DNA of 64,000 nucleotides, taken from Coenobita brevimanus (Eukaryota > Arthropoda > Malacostraca > Decapoda > Coenobitidae). The translations under genes and the position numbers were made by a program. Where the stretch lies: positions 37,916,888 to 37,980,887 of the forward strand of contig CM064732.1 of assembly GCA_032717465.1 (NCBI GenBank). The letters run 5' to 3'. This document shows positions 20,001 to 30,823 of the stretch, in pieces. Positions within the stretch are counted from its first letter, which is position 1. Each line of letters opens with the position of its first letter. The notes below the pieces were generated by a model, which searched no databases, had not been told where the DNA came from, and was given only the letters and a program-made list of their open reading frames with translations.

Positions 20001-21653
20001 TGTTATGCTAGGTGTTCGTAGGGCGGCTTCCCGTCGTAGACACGCCTGGCTTATAGCTGGGTCCTTTTCTAGACTGGGGCTAGAACACAAACACAAGAGG
20101 AACAGGGCATAAAAACTCTGGGCAACAACCTACACGTATATGCATAAATTCTTAATTACAGGAACGGGCAGACAATCTCACAATATTTATGTTACATCAT
20201 TCCTTGGGCTGCTGATCTATTTAAGCGTATCTTGCAGGATACGGGATAGACACAATAGGTATTATTATATCAGGATGTGTGCGTGTAGTAACAATTCACT
20301 GTCTCTATTCCAGTGCTAGATGGCTAGGGATGGGAGTTTAGATCTGAATATTCCATCGTACACAGTTTCTCGCTTTAGTGGCTCCTGGTTCTATGGGAGT
20401 TCATTGATTCACCATTATGCATTCGTTGTAGGAGTCGTACCGAATGTGGATCTGATCATTGTGAGGGGGGGGTGGAGAATTAAAGTTCATGTCAGGTTGG
20501 CACAATCACAAGAAGGTTAGGTATGTCTTGCCACTATTACACTGGTTGGGAGTTTCACATTTTCCTCTTGGCACTGTACTTCACTGTAAGTCACTTACAC
20601 ACACACTGGGGCACTTATTCTTGGGCAAGGGTGGGTATCGTCTCCCTCCGTGGACTGCGGCTGGGCGTGGTGAGGGGCCCCTCATGCTAGGGGCGGTGAA
20701 CAGGGGCCTGGCCCACAGGGTTTGGGCCAAATAGCCTCTTCAGGCGTTCCCGTATGCACCTGGTAGGGGAGCAGCGTCATTTGGGCTGGGAGCTGGGGAG
20801 GCCTCGCCCCGGGGTGCTGGGGGCGCCATCGAGATCCTGGAGGCTGCGGTCCCCTTCCTGGTGCTTTGCCATTAGGGCAGGGCTGTAGCGTCGTCCCAGG
20901 GAGGGGTCCGTCAGGGGCAGGTCTTACTAGGGCACCAGCTGCAGAGAGTATAGCCCCAGGGATAACACAGGGCCTTGCCACCAGTCCACTAGCGGTGAAC
21001 TCTCCATCTGGGGACTGCCACACTCAACTCTGCTGCAGCTGGAGGGGGAAGGGCATTGTGAAGGGGCTTTGGTAGCTTCCCTCCCTGGCGTGGCTGAAGG
21101 CCATCGCTGAGGTCCCTTGGGTAACAGGAGGGGGATGGAGGCCTTCCCTACCCTGTCGGTGTGGCAGGAGGCCATCGCTGGGGTCCAACTTCCTGATGGG
21201 ACCGCAGATGAGACACAGCTGAAGGCTGTTGCCTGAGTCCCATATAGAGGGTATGCAGGTGTGGAGCAGCTGGAGGCCGTCTCCCATCTGCGGGCGTGGC
21301 TGCAGGCTGTCGCCGGTGTCGTGCCCTCCACGCCTATTCCAGTTGCAATGCAGATGTACCCTTCTTTCCCTGTGTGCAGCTGGAGGCCATCTCATCTCCT
21401 GCTATGAGCAGCCCTCTCTGGGGTGCTGTATGAAGCATGAGGTTCAGTTCCACCCCGATCCTGATGCAGGCAGGGCTGGTGAGGGGGTAATGCGCCCAGG
21501 TTGAGGTGTTCAGGTCGAGTCAGTTCCAGGGAATACGGCCGCGCGGCTACTAGGGACTTGCGCCCATATAGCACGGACATCCTGTTCGCTCCAATTAACC
21601 CTCCATTGTCGCCTCCTGGGGGTGTCGTGCTGCTGCTGGATGTCGTTATTTCA
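20001..21653 (-). repeat. Gypsy-1 5' LTR
   Basis: A 1653-bp LTR with TG...CA ends on the minus strand, flanked by GTCTT on the right. It shares the whole layout of the 3' LTR, including the AACAGGGCATAAAAACT block and the GC-rich minisatellite (about 21090-21420). I see no gene; the open stretches inside are by-products of the repeat. Confidence 0.88.
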
Positions 21654-21658
21654 GTCTT

Positions 21659-22279
21659 CTCTTCACCCCACACACCACCTCACATGCTGCACAGATTTCT
21701 TCTGTGAATATCTTGCACACACATTCCACGTCCCCCATCTGCTCCAATCCATATTTACCCAATCGCTCCTCCACTTTTCTCTTATATTCTGCCTTTTTCT
21801 CATCCTCTTGTAACCTTTCCACCTCCCTTGCATATACTCCATATCACTTGGACCTTGATTCCCACCACCACCAAGTAGTGGTCAGATAGTCCACTCCCCC
21901 AACCTCTATATGCTCTTGCATCCATTATACACCTTCGCATCCTTTCATCCACACACACATAATCAATCACTGCCTTCCGTTCATTCAGTTAACCACCCAC
22001 CCTTCTCATCACTTGCCACGTATACCTATGGATCATTTTGTGCCTGAGGAGGGTATTGGCTATCACCAACCCCCTCCCTTCACAAATCTCCACAAAAGCA
22101 CTCCCAGTCTCATCTGTCTCAGCAGGTACATCCCACTCACCAACTACTCCATCCACCTTCACAATCCCTACTTTACCATTTATATCGCCAATCAAAAACA
22201 CGCTCTCATTCCTTTCAACCTTCCACATTTGTCCAGAACTCTTCTCTCTCTCTGTTTGCACGATCTTGTATTGGCACAA
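21659..22279 (-). pseudogene. LINE-F endonuclease-side fragment, right of the Gypsy-1 insertion
   Basis: The minus strand reads ESVFLIGDINGKVGI, GVVGEWDVPAETDETG, RGLVIANTLLRHKMIHRYTW and then the linker that joins the 7092-7850 piece once Gypsy-1 is removed. The GTCTT duplication marks the cut. The 5' end is lost at about 22265; 22280-22424 holds nothing I can name. Confidence 0.83.
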
Positions 22280-22424
22280 ATCACTGAGCTCTATAGTATG
22301 GAGAGGTTATCTCCGCTGCAAGCGTGTAATTTTGGCTGCCATATTGAAACACCTACGCTCGGTGGCTATAATATAAAAATATGTATTGATTGTGTCTTCT
22401 TTTTCGGCCTAGTTCAATGAATTA

Positions 22425-23183
22425 CGAGGTGCTACCCAAAAGTTCCAGTAATTTAAATATTGTAGGAAAATAAGTTACCATACCTCCTAGTTCTCACTGT
22501 TCCCTTCGAAGTATTCCCCTTGGGCATGTATACACTGGTCCCAACGTTTTTTCCACGAGTCCATGCATCCCTGGAAGGCTTCAGGCGTAATGGTCTTGAG
22601 CACCTCCTGCGACTCAGTCTGGATCTCCTCAATCGAGTCAAATCGACGCCCTTTCAGTTGTAATTTCAGCTTGGGAAACAGGAAAAAGTCGCAAGGGGAC
22701 TATCAGGTGAACAGGGTGGATTAGGAAAGACTACCGTGTTAGTGGATGCCAGGAACTGCCAGACAACAACTGATGTGTGGGCGGGGGCATTGTCATGATG
22801 CAGGACCCAGTCCATGTTCTTCCACTGTTCTGGACGTTTGCAGCAGATGTTCTCCCTCAGATGCTGCAAGACTTCACAGTAAAACTTTCCGCTGACAGCT
22901 TGACCAGGTGGGATGAATTCCTTGTGAACAATGATATCAAAGAAAATGATCAACATCGACTTGACATTGACGCACCATTGGTTCACCATTGCAAAACTGC
23001 CAAACCACCTACACACCACGTTACAATAGGAAGTGTAGCCCAACAACATGTCCACTCACAGACACGGCCAGGGCCACACTGACGCACAAGAGGTGCTGCT
23101 GACTCTTCCTAGTGGCAAAAGGCAAAACTGCAAACGGTTGGCTCCCTCTGTTCGAATTACTGAAACTTTTGGGTAGCACCTCG
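22425..23183 (-). mobile_element. mariner element, internally deleted
   Basis: Terminal inverted repeats of 29 bp (22425-22453 and 23155-23183) agree at 28 positions, and TA lies on both sides (22423-22424, 23184-23185). At 759 bp it is about 500 bp shorter than typical mariners. Its TIR start, CGAGGTGCTACCCAAAAGTT, is of the mariner type. Confidence 0.93.
22450..23050 (-). pseudogene. mariner transposase, C-terminal two thirds
   Basis: The minus strand reads KSMLIIFFDIIVHKEFIPPG (first Asp of the D,D34D triad in FFDI), CKRPEQWKNMDWVLHHDNAPAH (second Asp) and then PPCSPDSPLATFSCFP, where the motif usually reads YSPDLAPCDFFLFP; the third Asp is lost or out of frame. The C-terminal part (CMDSWKKRWDQCIHA) follows in another frame. 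The N-terminal helix-turn-helix region is deleted. No function is possible. Confidence 0.85.
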
Positions 23184-23496
23184 TATATGGGGTACATTTA
23201 ACCAGTGAGAATAAGACAACGCCATATGTTCCTGCAGTGCAGAATTTACCCTTTACGGCACTAAGGCAGAGAAAGGTAATGGTAGAAAGGGAAACCTTTT
23301 ACAACAATGAATATTTAAATTCAATTTAGTGTGGTATTAACGTTGAAATGATAGTGATGTTCAAGCTGTTTTACGTCGAAGTATTGACTTTGAAATGGTG
23401 TGGGAAGTCCTTAGACTATCCATGTCATGAAAACGAATGTCCAGATCGATAAAGGCCAGAAGAAACATGGTAATATCCACAAGAGAGAGGACATGG
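23184..23496. other. unassigned spacer
   Basis: AT-rich DNA between the mariner and solo LTR-2. I find no reading frame, repeat or terminal motif that I can name. Confidence 0.4.
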
Positions 23497-23500
23497 ATAG

Positions 23501-25012
23501 TGTTACGCTACGTGTTCTAGGGTCAACTTCTCGTCCTTAGAACACTAGCTACTGAGCTGGAGTTCTCTTTGGAGACCAGATCTAGAATACACAACAAGAG
23601 AAACAGAGCATAAAAACTCAGGTCTACCAACCTTACATGTATATTACCTTAATTACACAGAGAACAGATTAAAATATTAATATTATACACTGGTCAGGTT
23701 AAGGGGACACAATAGGACTAGTTGACTCTGGCCCGGGCTCCTGTGGTCTTGGGCTACTTGCAGGTGTCACCCGGGTGTGGGAGGTACCTCGTCACGCATG
23801 CCCTCCCGCAGGAGGCATGGGACTACTGTCAAGGGCTGGGTCGTCTGGAGTGGGCTGCTGGTTGGCGTGGAGGGAGGTCCTTCCCTAGAGGGGTCTTGGT
23901 GAGGAAGGCAGCCCTCTGGACTGGGGCCGAACAGGGCAACCAGGCGTGCTTGCCTCCGCCTACTCCTGGAGGACTGCCTGCTGGTGGGGCTGGGGAGGTC
24001 ATGCCCCGGAGCCCTGGGGGTACCCCTGGGTGTCTGAGGGCTGCAGTCTCATCTGGATCGAGTCGCCGTCAGGAGCTGCCCGCGGTGTCCCTTCCCCGTG
24101 GAGTCCGACAATGGGGAGCGTTGCCCAGGTGCTGGCTGCAGGGAACTGACTCCCAGGCTCATAATAGGACATCGCTTGAGCTCCTCCAGCTGCAACTCCT
24201 CTGGGGAACTGCACCTGTGGGGAGAGAGAGGGGAGTCCTGCTTAGCCTCTGGTTGGGTGGTGAAGCAGGCAAGGGACTTCCTCCATAGGGGTAGTTACAA
24301 GGGCAGTGGACGTGGGACATACAGTGGCCGTCCCCTCCTTCCCAGCGCAGACAGTGGCCGTCATTGCGGTTCCACTTGCCCCTGAGACAGGAGGCAAAGG
24401 GCGTACTGTGGCCATCCCTTCCTTCCCAGTGTGGATGGTGGCTGTCACTGCAATTCTGCCCTTCTCTGGTGTGTCAGCAGGGAGACGTGTGGTGGCCATT
24501 CTCCCCTTCCCGGTGTGGATGGTGGATGTCACCGTGGTGCTGCTCCCAGGAGTGGCTGCAGGCGAAGGGCATATGGTGGCTGTCCCTTCCTTCTCGGTGC
24601 AGATGTTGTGGCCATCATCGTGATGCTGCCTGGGACTGTACTAAGACAAGTCCCACCCTAATCCTGGTGAGGATTGGCCCGGCAGTCTGCCAGGGTGGCG
24701 TTCCTGCTCGTGGTCGTGTTGAGGGCAAGAGGGGCACAAGGTCGTGGGGGATATAGGCCCGTCTCGCCTGTGCCTTACGCGTGCCGTATGCACCTCCCCA
24801 TGGTCTCCCCGTGGGGTGGGTGTTGTGACACCCAGGCCGTGGCTCCTCCATGGGGTGGGTGTTGCAACACCCCTACTGGGATCTCACGTTGGGGTGGGCA
24901 CTTCAGAGAGAAAGACTGGAATTAATGGGCCCCTTTTAATCGCCTCATTCATTCAGGGATACTGGGAAAGAATCTTCTCAATCCACCCCAGGGGGCAGTC
25001 ATGTTATTAGCA
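23501..25012 (-). repeat. solo LTR-2, relative of the Gypsy-1 LTR
   Basis: TGTTACGCTACG at 23501 and GTTATTAGCA at 25012 give TG...CA ends, flanked by ATAG on both sides (23497-23500, 25013-25016). No internal coding sequence remains, as expected after LTR-LTR recombination. It shares the GCATAAAAACT block and the subterminal hairpin (arms 23512-23521 and 23535-23545). It carries a minisatellite of ACAGTGGCCGTC type (about 24300-24620). Confidence 0.82.
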
Positions 25013-26483
25013 ATAGCAACAAGATATATTTTTTACTTGTGAAATGTAAAGCCATCTCTCTTCGATGAATTCCTGTGCCCATTTTTGCACCCATAAACTG
25101 CACAGTGGACCATGGCACTATAGTTTCCGGAATCATCAGCTGCTTTCAAAAACCCAGATCAGTACAAAAATACGGGCATCAGGCGTGGTGTAACATGGCT
25201 GCCGTTATCAGCCATTAGCCCAACGAAGATTGTGCTACTGTTTCTAATCAATTACACTGCCTCTACCCTGCACCAATGTGAGTATTCAGCTATAAAAAAT
25301 AGTGACAGTGAATCATGTGAATATAGTGTGCATATCTAGTGTACGAAGAATTGGTGAAATACATGCAGTAGCTTAGAGGAAGGCAGGAAACAGCCATGCA
25401 GTCATGACACGTCGTGGGTACACCGTAGTTTTTTTGCATTTTTCTCGAAAACTATGAGGCCTAGGATAATCGTCTGATCTCAAATGAAAGCCAATGAAAT
25501 TTTGCATAGGATGATAAAACAAAAACATAGCAATGGCGAGAAAGGTTTTTCGCTAGAGCTCCCCAAATAAAAAATCTGTTGTCTGTCGGAAATGGGTTTT
25601 ACTTTTTTGTTTATTACTCGAACACCATACCTCGTATCAAACTGGGACCTCAGGAATTCGAAAGCTAATAAAATTCTCTTTCCATTGATGGTATACCATG
25701 TAAAGATTGATTAGTAAATATTCGACTTATGATGTTGGGAAGTGAGATGAATGTTCCTGAATGTTTATTCACACGGCCTTAACGTACGTAGTTTTTTTTT
25801 TTTCTTTTGCTTATCGTGTAGAACAAACATCGACGAATAGGAACATATGGGTTTTGTGGCAAATTGAAATATGTTTGGGTGGTGAAAATAAGCTGAGAGT
25901 ACACTTTTTTGGAGTGCACAGCAGGCAGGGGGGGAGGGGAGAAAAGCCAATGCGTCATGGCACAGAAAACTTACTAACTTATCTGTGCACGAAAGGGTTA
26001 AGATGCTGACTGAGCATATCTCATGGTTAATCAATGAAAGTGTGTTTCTTCCCATTCTCAGTGATACAGAGACCTGTTTATTGAGATGGTCGTGTGTTGC
26101 AGGCTTGTGGAATGCTTCCTAGAAGTGTTCTCTTAGAAGTTCCTTTGTAGTGAGGAGTCGATGCTGCAATGCAGTGTATTTAAAGATCTTGTTGATATGG
26201 GCAATGCCAATAAGCCACTTAGCATTCCTAGACCCTGGATTTAGAGATCTACAGAAATAAAGCAGCATAACATACGGATTGGAGCAGGGTAGGAAAATAA
26301 CGACTGGTTTTCTGGCCTTTTAAGTATTCCTAAATGTCGACTCAAGCTATGTCAACTGAGTTGTTTGTGATAAATATACGTTGTCAGAGTTCTTGTTGCA
26401 TGTGGGTCTGTGTGGTCTGCATTAGCAAAATGGGTTGTGTAGTGTTTGTTAATACGTGTGATCCATCATGTTGATTTGCTTTG
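25013..26483. other. unassigned region, possibly host DNA
   Basis: About 1.5 kb of AT-rich sequence between two solo LTRs. I see no convincing coding frame or transposon end. A small open stretch at 25761-26009 has no recognisable motif and I do not call it. Confidence 0.4.
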
Positions 26484-27794
26484 TCTTATGCTACGAAACT
26501 TCTCGTCTAAGAACACCAGCTACTGAACCGGGGTTCTCTTTCGAGACCGGAACTAGAATACACTGTGAGAGGAACAGGGCATAAAAACTCTGGTCAACCA
26601 ACCTTACATGTGTATTGTCTCAAATTCACACAGCACTGAATACAATGTAAATATAATATGGGCACAATACACTACACAGGTTCAGTAGTCACTGTCTGGA
26701 CTGGAGGACTCTGTCAGGGCTGCTGAAGTCTCGGGCTGCCTGTAGGTGTCAGCCAGGTGTGAGAGGGGTCTTGTCAAGTGTGCCTTCCCTTAGAGGGCAC
26801 GGGACTACTCTCGGGGGCTGCGTCATCTGGAGTGGGTTGCTGGGCGACGTGGAGAGGGGCCCGTTCCTAGTGGGGCCTCAGTGGGGGGTTTGGTCCTTAG
26901 GGCTGGGGCTGAATAAAGAGAGCAGGCACTTATCTTGCAGCCACTCTGAGGAGGAGGTTGTCATCCAATGGGGCTGGGGAAGTCACGCCCCAGGGTCCTG
27001 GGGGCGCCTCAGGGAGTCCGGGGACTGCGGTCTCTCTCGGGTCGGGTCGCCATCAGGAGTGGTCTATGGCGTCCTCTCCTCTGGAAGTCCAACAGCAGGT
27101 GGTCTCTCATGGGCGACAGCTGCACTGCTCGAACCCCCGGGGTCACGATGGGGCCTTGCCAGACCTCCTCCAGGCGTAGCTCTTCCTGGTGGCTGCCTCT
27201 ATGGGGAGAATGGGGGGGGTGTCCCGTTCAGCCACAGGAGGGGTGGGTCAAGCATGGGATGTCCTCTGGAGAGGAAGTCATAGGGGGCAAGAGACAGGTG
27301 GTGTCTGTTCTCTCTCCCTGGCGCAGCTAGTGGCCGTTGCCGAGGTCCTGAGAGCAGCAGGGGTAGGGCAGCTTGTGGCCATCCCTCTCCTGCTGGTGCA
27401 ACTAATGACCATCACTGGGGCCCAACTTCCTGGCAGGACTGAGGGCGAAATGAGGCTAGCGGTCTTCACCTGTCCACTGGTGTGGCTAGTGGCTGTCACC
27501 AGAGTCCTATTGGGCAAGGTGTGGCTAGTGGCTGTCACCTGTCCTCTGGCGCGGCTTGTGGCCATTGCCGGGGCCTTGTTCCCTAAGTGGACTGTGGATT
27601 GGGTGTGGCTAGTGGCCGTCACTCGCTCACAGGTGCGGCTAGTGGCCATCATCGAGGGCCTGTGAGGGGAGGGAACGTCAGACAAAGTGCGGCTAGTGGC
27701 CATCACCTGCCTGCTGGTGTGGCTTGTGGCCACCACCAAGGTCCAACTCCCAGAGGCAGCTGCAGAAGGAGAGCGGGTGGTGGCCATCTCTCCC

Positions 27795-30159
27795 TGTTAT
27801 GCGGGATGTTTTTAGCCCGACTTCTCGTGCTAAAAACGCCCACGACTGAGCAGGGTCCTCTTTCCGGACCGGAAATAAAACACTTACAAAGGAACAGGGC
27901 ATAAAAACTAGGCAGTACACCTTTAACACATCTATTGGCTTATTTCAATACACTGTTACAATATAAAAACAAAGAGTTACAAGATATGATGGAGACAGGT
28001 TTACAGAGTTAGCTCCCCAATATTATGTATCACACACAGCACAGGCAGAGAGTAGAGTTCTGCAATTATACCTCAATGGTGAGTTGTAAGTTCTATATAC
28101 CCATATTGTGTCCATAGGCTTAATTAGTATTTAATAGTCTCAACCAGATGCACGAGGGGTAGAGAGGGCCAGGGGTCGAGAGAGTAAATATTACTATAAC
28201 TTGTCAGAGCGTGAGTCGCGACACTCGGGATAGTTACTTAGTCGCGGAAACACTGTTCACAGACTTTTGGCTTTTCCTCGCGCTCGTGCCGTTTCCATAT
28301 GGCTCTATGTCTGTCCTCACTAGTCTTTTCTGTTCTGCCTGGGTATTTGTCTCACTGTGTGTCATATTATTCTGGCCTCACTCTTTCACTGTCACTGTTC
28401 ACTCCCGTCTCTGTGGTTTTTCAAGGCACACGAGATGAGTTAAAGTCACTACTTGCCCTTGTTTCCTGGGCTTAACACAGGAGGCGCCCAGGCGTGGGAG
28501 GGGGCTCTACTGGGGAGCCCTCCTGCAGGAGACAGTGCACTACCCATAGGAGTGTCACTGCCCGGGCTTTCTTCGTCAGGGGGGTGCAGAGAGGCTCTCC
28601 CATTTGGGGGCCTCGACCTAAGAGGCCCTCGTGCTGGAGCCTCGTCAGTGGGGTGCAGGGAGGCCCTCCGACCTGGGGGCCTCGACCTGAAGGGCGGCCC
28701 TTGGAACTGGGGCTGAACAGCTGCAGGAGATTGGCCTGTCACCTCTTCTTCCAGGCGGAGAGCCGTGGGGGAGTGGAGCCCAAACGGCCTGGTTCTGGGG
28801 CCCACCGGCCCGGTCTGGGAGCCTGGGTGCTGCGGTCACCTGTAGGGAAGGGTGCTGTCAGGGGCAGACTGCGCCACCTCTTCTGTCTGGCATCAATCAG
28901 AGACCAGGGCCGACCAGGGGTAGGCGGCAGGGCTGACACAGGGCCGTGCCTCCACTCCGGCAGCACCTCCGAAGAACCACACCTGCAGGGAGTAAGAGAG
29001 GGTCGTCCCATGCAGCCGAGAGGTGGAAGGCCAGCTGCGCAAGGGACCTCCTTCCCCGGGAGGACCTCAGGAATCAGGGATGAAGGACGTACAGTGGCCG
29101 CTCCTTCCCCCACACATACAGTGGCCATTGTGGTGGTTCCGTAATCCCCAGGGTCCACAGCTGAAGGGCATACAGTGGCCGCTCCTTCCCCCACACGTAC
29201 AGTGGCCGTTGTGGTGGTGCTGCTCCCGAAGGAGGAAGAGGCAGATGAGGGGTGCACAGTGGCTGCTCCCTCCCCGGCATGTACAGTGGCTGTTACCGCG
29301 GGTCTGCCTGCCCCACAGGAAGTAACTGAAGGACGTACAGTGGCCGCTCCTTCCTTGGCACATACAGTGGCCGTTACCATGGTGTTACTCCCGTAGGAGG
29401 AAGAGGTAGTGGATGAGGGGCATACAGTGATCGTACCCTCCCCAACACATACAGTGGCCGTTATCACGGTTCCACTCCTGCTTTCTTTGCCAGCCAGAGT
29501 GTGCTCAATAGCTAACACTCCGGTGGTGTTACTCGTGTAGGAGGAGGTAGTGGATGAGGGGCATACAGTGGCCGTACCCTCCCCGACACGTACAGTGGCC
29601 GTTATCGCGGTTCCACTCCTCCTTTCTTTGCCAGTCGGAGTGCGCTCAATAGCTAACACTCCGAGGCCGTCTCCAAAAGTGGCTGTAGCTGAAGGGCATG
29701 CAGTGGCCGTACCTTCCCCCACACGTACAGCGTACAGTGGCCATTGTGGCGGCACTACAGGGAGAAAGCAACTGAGGGGCGTACAGTAGCCGTACCTTCC
29801 CCGGCACATACAGTGGCCATACCGTGGTGTTGCTTGGGACTGAATCTGGCTCAGTCCCACCCCGAACCTGGTGAAGGCTGCCCCGCCCGCAGGGTCATGT
29901 CTTTTGCCGGCGTAGCTTCTGTCAGACCGGTTGAGTGACAGAGGGACTTAGGACAGGGGAGACCCGGTGCCCTTCTCGCTCCGGGTCAGTCTCCCAATGC
30001 CCTGGCCTGCCGTGGTGTCCTCCTAGGGTGGTGGTCAGGCGGTGGCTCAGTGGTAGGGTGGGGGGTGGTGCTCTTGGGGTGGTGGTGAGGTGGTGGCTCG
30101 GTGGTAGAGTGGGGGGTGGCGGGGTGGTCGGGCCGGTGGCGGCGGAGATGTATATTTCA
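27795..30159 (-). repeat. solo LTR-4, 2.4 kb, nested in LTR-3
   Basis: It starts TGTTATGCGGG and ends TATATTTCA, with perfect CTCCC duplications at 27790-27794 and 30160-30164. It shares AGGGCATAAAAACT and a perfect 9-bp hairpin (27808-27816 with 27829-27837) with its relatives. Its extra length comes from an expanded minisatellite (about 29080-29840) of CATACAGTGGCCGTNCC units. A long minus-strand open frame (28739-29860, 373 codons) is read through that repeat and spells ATVRVGEGAATVCPS-like units; I do not count it as a gene. Confidence 0.85.
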
Positions 30160-30311
30160 CTCCCTTAGTGTAGCTAGTGGAAGGCCCTGGTTTCTGAAGA
30201 GGAGGGGATGCAGCTATAGAGCAGCTACTGGCTGTCTCTTGCCTGGTGCAGCTAGTGGCTGTCACTCAGGTTCTGTCTGGGACTGAGATATCAGCCCCAC
30301 CCCAAACCTGG

Positions 30312-30468
30312 TGTAATAACTGAAATGAAACTGAACAAATTAATCACAGTCCTGGCCGAGATTCGATCTCAAGTCCCTCACGTCATACATGCACGCGTTA
30401 CCACTGAGCCAAAGAGAGGATCCCCACATTGCCTCTAAGCAACGTGGGCTTTTATACACCCCATTACA
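30312..30468 (-). promoter_or_regulatory. TRIM 3' LTR with TATA box and tRNA-like A and B boxes
   Basis: The minus strand reads TGTATAAAAG (30458-30449), then A-box-like TGGCTCAGTGG (30411-30401), then B-box-like GAGATCGAATCTC (30370-30358). The A-to-B span of about 54 bp equals that of a tRNA gene. GTGGTAACGCG after the A box also looks like a tRNA D-arm. Confidence 0.7.
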
Positions 30469-30676
30469 TCCCTATTTTCTCCCCGTGGTGATTAATTTGG
30501 TCAGTTTCGAACACACAAGGTAGCGTAAGCATCGGAGGCCACAATGGGGAGGCTGCAGACCACACCGAAACAGCCCATCCCTGGGACGTAAGGACAGGGA
30601 TGCTGTCAGCTAACCAAGGCCCAACATCGAATTGCCAACCAAGCCCCGCCTCACATCCCACACCGCTGCCAACCAA

Positions 30677-30823
30677 TGTAATAACCGAAATGAAACTTCA
30701 TTTAATCACTGTCCTGGCCGACATTCGAGATCGGTCCCCCGCGCATCATATGCGCGCACATTACCACTGATCCAAAGAGAGGATTGCCCCTAAGCAACTC
30801 GGGCTCTTATACAACCCATTACA
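30677..30823 (-). promoter_or_regulatory. TRIM 5' LTR with the same TATA and tRNA-like boxes
   Basis: The minus strand reads TGTATAAGAG (30813-30804), TGGATCAGTGG (30774-30764) and CCGATCTCGAATGT (30734-30721). The two LTRs differ at many positions, so the element is not recent, yet the box positions are kept. Confidence 0.65.

Larger units (their letters stand above)
7851..21653 (-). mobile_element. Gypsy-1, Ty3/Gypsy LTR retrotransposon with very long LTRs, 3' LTR split by nested LINEs
   Basis: LTR sequence starts at 7851 (plus-strand TGTTATGCTAGG) and ends at 21653 (GTTATTTCA). Direct 5-bp duplications GTCTT flank it (7846-7850 and 21654-21658), and the sequence on both sides belongs to one LINE (LINE-F). 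Read on the minus strand the order is 5' LTR (21653-20001), gag, protease, RT, RNase H, integrase and 3' LTR (15319-14055 plus 8135-7851). A candidate primer binding site TGGTGGACAGAGGAGG lies one base inside the 5' LTR. All coding parts are broken and the LTRs differ by many substitutions, so the insertion is old. 14055-15319 and 20001-21653 hold no gene. Confidence 0.9.
30312..30823 (-). mobile_element. TRIM: 512-bp miniature LTR retroelement with tRNA-like LTRs
   Basis: Two direct repeats (30312-30468, 157 bp; 30677-30823, 147 bp) each start TGTAAT and end ATTACA. CTGG flanks the whole (30308-30311, 30824-30827). On the minus strand a candidate primer binding site TGGTTGGCAGCGG lies one base after the 5' LTR (30675-30663). 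A purine tract GGGGAGAAAATAGGGA directly precedes the 3' LTR (30484-30469). The internal region is only 208 bp and codes for nothing. These are the defining parts of a TRIM, a non-autonomous element mobilised by proteins of a full LTR element. Confidence 0.85.

Noticed and set aside
25761..26009. Small 82-codon gene in the spacer
   Set aside because: No recognisable motif and no neighbouring gene structure; likely chance.
29080..29840. CRISPR array
   Set aside because: The regular repeats here lack unique spacers of constant length, and the DNA is eukaryotic; it is a minisatellite.
28739..29860. 373-codon open frame as a protein-coding gene
   Set aside because: It lies within solo LTR-4 and is mostly read through a tandem repeat whose unit keeps phase. 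There is no known domain, so I list it only as a property of the LTR.
30358..30411. True tRNA gene in the TRIM LTR
   Set aside because: I could not pair a full cloverleaf by eye, and the same sequence occurs in both LTRs; I treat it as a tRNA-like promoter.
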